Assembly (NCBI GenBank): GCA_023091665.1
Contig: JALJCQ010000011.1
Location: forward strand, 1,302,001-1,366,000
Length of the DNA stretch: 64,000 bases
Direction of reading: 5' to 3'
Source: Pythium myriotylum
Taxonomy: Eukaryota > Oomycota > Peronosporomycetes > Pythiales > Pythiaceae
Shown here: one piece after another, positions 61,858 through 64,000 of the stretch
Layout of the letters: every line of letters starts with the position of its first letter
How positions within the stretch are numbered: position 1 is the stretch's first letter
Position numbers and translations under genes: made by a program
Notes under the pieces: generated by a model
The model's input: the letters and a program-made list of their open reading frames with translations, nothing else
The model's database searches: none
Told to the model about the DNA's origin: nothing

Positions 61858-63086
61858 GGCACCCAAGCTCACGCAGACCACTTTCACACCCGCTCAGGTA
61901 ACCCTACCCCGCGAAACCATACACATCCACACATACCACCGAATCACACACCATCAACCCCTCATCCCCACTCTATGCTACTCACCCACTCATGCTATTC
62001 TCCGGGTGGATATACGGGGAGGGAGTGTGCCGCGTCGGTACAATGTCCAGGCTTTGAATAATAATCTGCTCCCATGCCGAGGCTTCTGTTGGTGCAGCTG
62101 GGCGTGCCATGCTGATGGACAGTCGTCGATTGGATCGGCTTGGTATATGATCGGTGCTCGGTGCTCGGTGCTCGGTGCTCGGTGCTCGGTGCTCGGTGCT
62201 CGGTGCTCGGTGCTCGGTGCTCGGTGGGTCGTGTTTCGTGTTTCGTGTTTCGTGTTTCGTGGTAAAAAAAAAAAAAAAAGACCGGGTGTCACATCCACGT
62301 GCGGTGGAGGCGTATTGCGAGGGAACCACCATTGTGCCCAACGCAACTCAGTGGATATCATCAGCATGGCAGTATCTGGGATATAGATATATCTTATCTC
62401 ATCTATGTTGATATGGGCCTCGTTTTCCCAACATCTGCGTCTGTGTTTGTGTGGACGCGTGGTAGTATCACATCTGCATCCAGACCTGAACGTTGAAGTT
62501 GTAGTTTTGTTTATGGTGGTCACAGATGCTGAGCACTCCAAAACCAACAAACCAACCAACCAACCAGCTAACTAACTAAAGTTAACTAACTAACAAAACA
62601 GAATTCGGCACATAGGATCCTGCAACAGGTGGTAAACCCACCTTATCCATAGAAATCCTTTCTATCCGCCACGCCGAGAAAGAATCGGCCTGCATTGGTG
62701 ATGTTGCGGGTTTCTCCACCTTTCCATACCACCAAGCCCCCACCACGCGCCTACTACAGTAGGAGCGTGACAGCGGGGAACCCGAGCACAACCGAATGCA
62801 AGCCCTCACGCGAGCACGGGAGCATAAGAGCACGGGAGCATAAGAGCACGGGAGCATAAGAGCACGGGTGCTCGGGAGCAAGTCAGCACAAGAGCGTTGC
62901 ATCGACGTAAGATTATAACACCGAGGCTTGGGGTTGGAGCCCAAGACACAGGAATGCAGAAGACACTACCAAACATACCTCTTGTCGACTACAAGGCCTC
63001 CCCACCCTATGTACACAGCACACACGTATAGTGCTGGTGTGCGACAACACGACACGACTGGGGTAGGCTATGCGTTGTGTGTGTCT

Positions 63087-63132
<46 letters not shown>

Positions 63133-63286
63133 GTGTGCGTGTGCGTGTGCGTGTGTATGGGAAGGCAAAAGAACAGAAGTTGGGTGAATGTTCGATCGAA
63201 GGTGGAGCAAAATCCTCCGTCATGGGCCACCACCCTTGGCGAGCGATGGTCAACGAAGCCACCCCACCTCGAGCTGCTTGAAAAAC

Positions 63287-63360
63287 TGCTCCAGGAGGGG
63301 CTCGAACCCTCGACTTGTGGCTCATAAGACCACCGCTCTAGCCAACTGAGCTACAGGAGC
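63287..63360 (-). tRNA. tRNA-Ile(UAU), array copy 34
   Basis: Same sequence as copy 1, with T5 terminator. Unit 61858-63360 is 1503 bp, type A. It is the last complete tRNA in the window. Confidence 0.88.
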
Positions 63361-64000
63361 GGCACCCAAGCTCACGCAGACCACTTTCACACCCGCTCAG
63401 GTAACCCTACCCCGCGAAACCATACACATCCACACATACCACCGAATCACACACCATCAACCCCTCATCCCCACTCTATGCTACTCATCCACTCATGCTA
63501 TTCTCCGGGTGGATATACGGGGAGGGAGTGTGCCGCGTCGGTACAATGTCCAGGCTTTGAATAATAATCTGCTCCCATGCCGAGGCTTCTGTTGGTGCAG
63601 CTGGGCGTGCCATGCTGATGGACAGTCGTCGATTGGATCGGCTTGGTATATGATCGGTGCTCGGTGCTCGGTGCTCGGTGCTCGGTGCTCGGTGCTCGGT
63701 GCTCGGTGGGTCGTGTTTCGTGTTTCGTGTTTCGTGTTTCGTGTTTCGTGTTTCGTGTTTCGTGTTTCGTGGTAAAAAAAAAAAGACCGGGTGTCACATC
63801 CACGTGCGGTGGAGGCGTATTGCCAGGGAACCACCATTGTGCCCAACGCAACTCAGTGGATATCATCAGCATGGCAGTATCTGGGATATAGATATATCTT
63901 ATCTCATCTATGTTGATATGGGCCTCGTTTTCCCAACATCTGCGTCTGTGTTTGTGTGGACGCGTGGTAGTATCACATCTGCATCCAGACCTGAACGTTG

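Larger units (their letters stand above)
45490..64000. repeat. Tandem tRNA array, right block (units 24-34 and a partial unit)
   Basis: This is the continuation of the same array after the long retrotransposon. Units 24, 25, 26, 30, 31, 32 and 33 are type B; units 27, 28, 29 and 34 are type A. Unit 28 alone here has four copies of the 16-bp minisatellite; the others have three. The last 640 bp (63361-64000) are the start of a further unit whose tRNA lies outside the window. That partial unit has a long TTTCGTG array. The true end of the array is not seen. Confidence 0.95.

Overview
The window is eukaryotic nuclear DNA, most likely from an oomycete. It has no operons or bacterial signals. It holds eukaryote-type tRNA genes with internal A and B boxes and T5 (RNA polymerase III) terminators, a two-ORF non-LTR retrotransposon, and many simple repeats. 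The oomycete reading rests mainly on the 5' ends of the mobile elements. At the target junction they closely match the 16-nt oomycete core promoter (initiator plus flanking promoter region, GCTCATTYYNCAWTTT). No species can be named.

Layout. Bases 1-891 are unique flank with no gene I can defend. From 892 to 64000 the window is one tandem array of a unit of about 1.5-1.7 kb. It is interrupted three times by mobile elements and runs off the right edge. There are 34 units that end in a tRNA gene plus one partial unit. Each unit carries one minus-strand tRNA gene that reads as tRNA-Ile(UAU). The rest of the unit is non-coding: a GGTGCTC 7-mer array, a TTTCGTG 7-mer array, an A tract, a 16-bp minisatellite, a CT tract and a GTGCGT tract. 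Units come in two forms. Type B carries an extra segment of about 211 bp that type A lacks.

Mobile elements. A 7341-bp non-LTR retrotransposon (38132-45472) has intact ORF1 (905 aa) and ORF2 (about 1.39k codons: APE-type endonuclease, reverse transcriptase, CCHC knuckle). It sits exactly at the 5' end of a tRNA gene and is flanked by a perfect 17-bp target-site duplication made of the first 17 nt of that tRNA gene. Two identical-looking 757-bp elements (1845-2601 and 10123-10879) occupy the same nucleotide of other tRNA copies with the same 17-bp duplication. They share the last 16 bp and a similar promoter-like 5' end with the long element, so they look like non-autonomous partners. The duplication leaves each hit tRNA gene complete.

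How it fits together. The array offers dozens of identical landing sites, and the elements use a site that spares the host gene. Further points of note are an ORF2 frame with no AUG before its endonuclease domain, a tRNA-like sequence with A and B boxes antisense in the long element's 3' UTR, noncanonical tRNA features (G37 and a U6:U67 mismatch in all copies), and one copy whose anticodon has changed from UAU to UAA.
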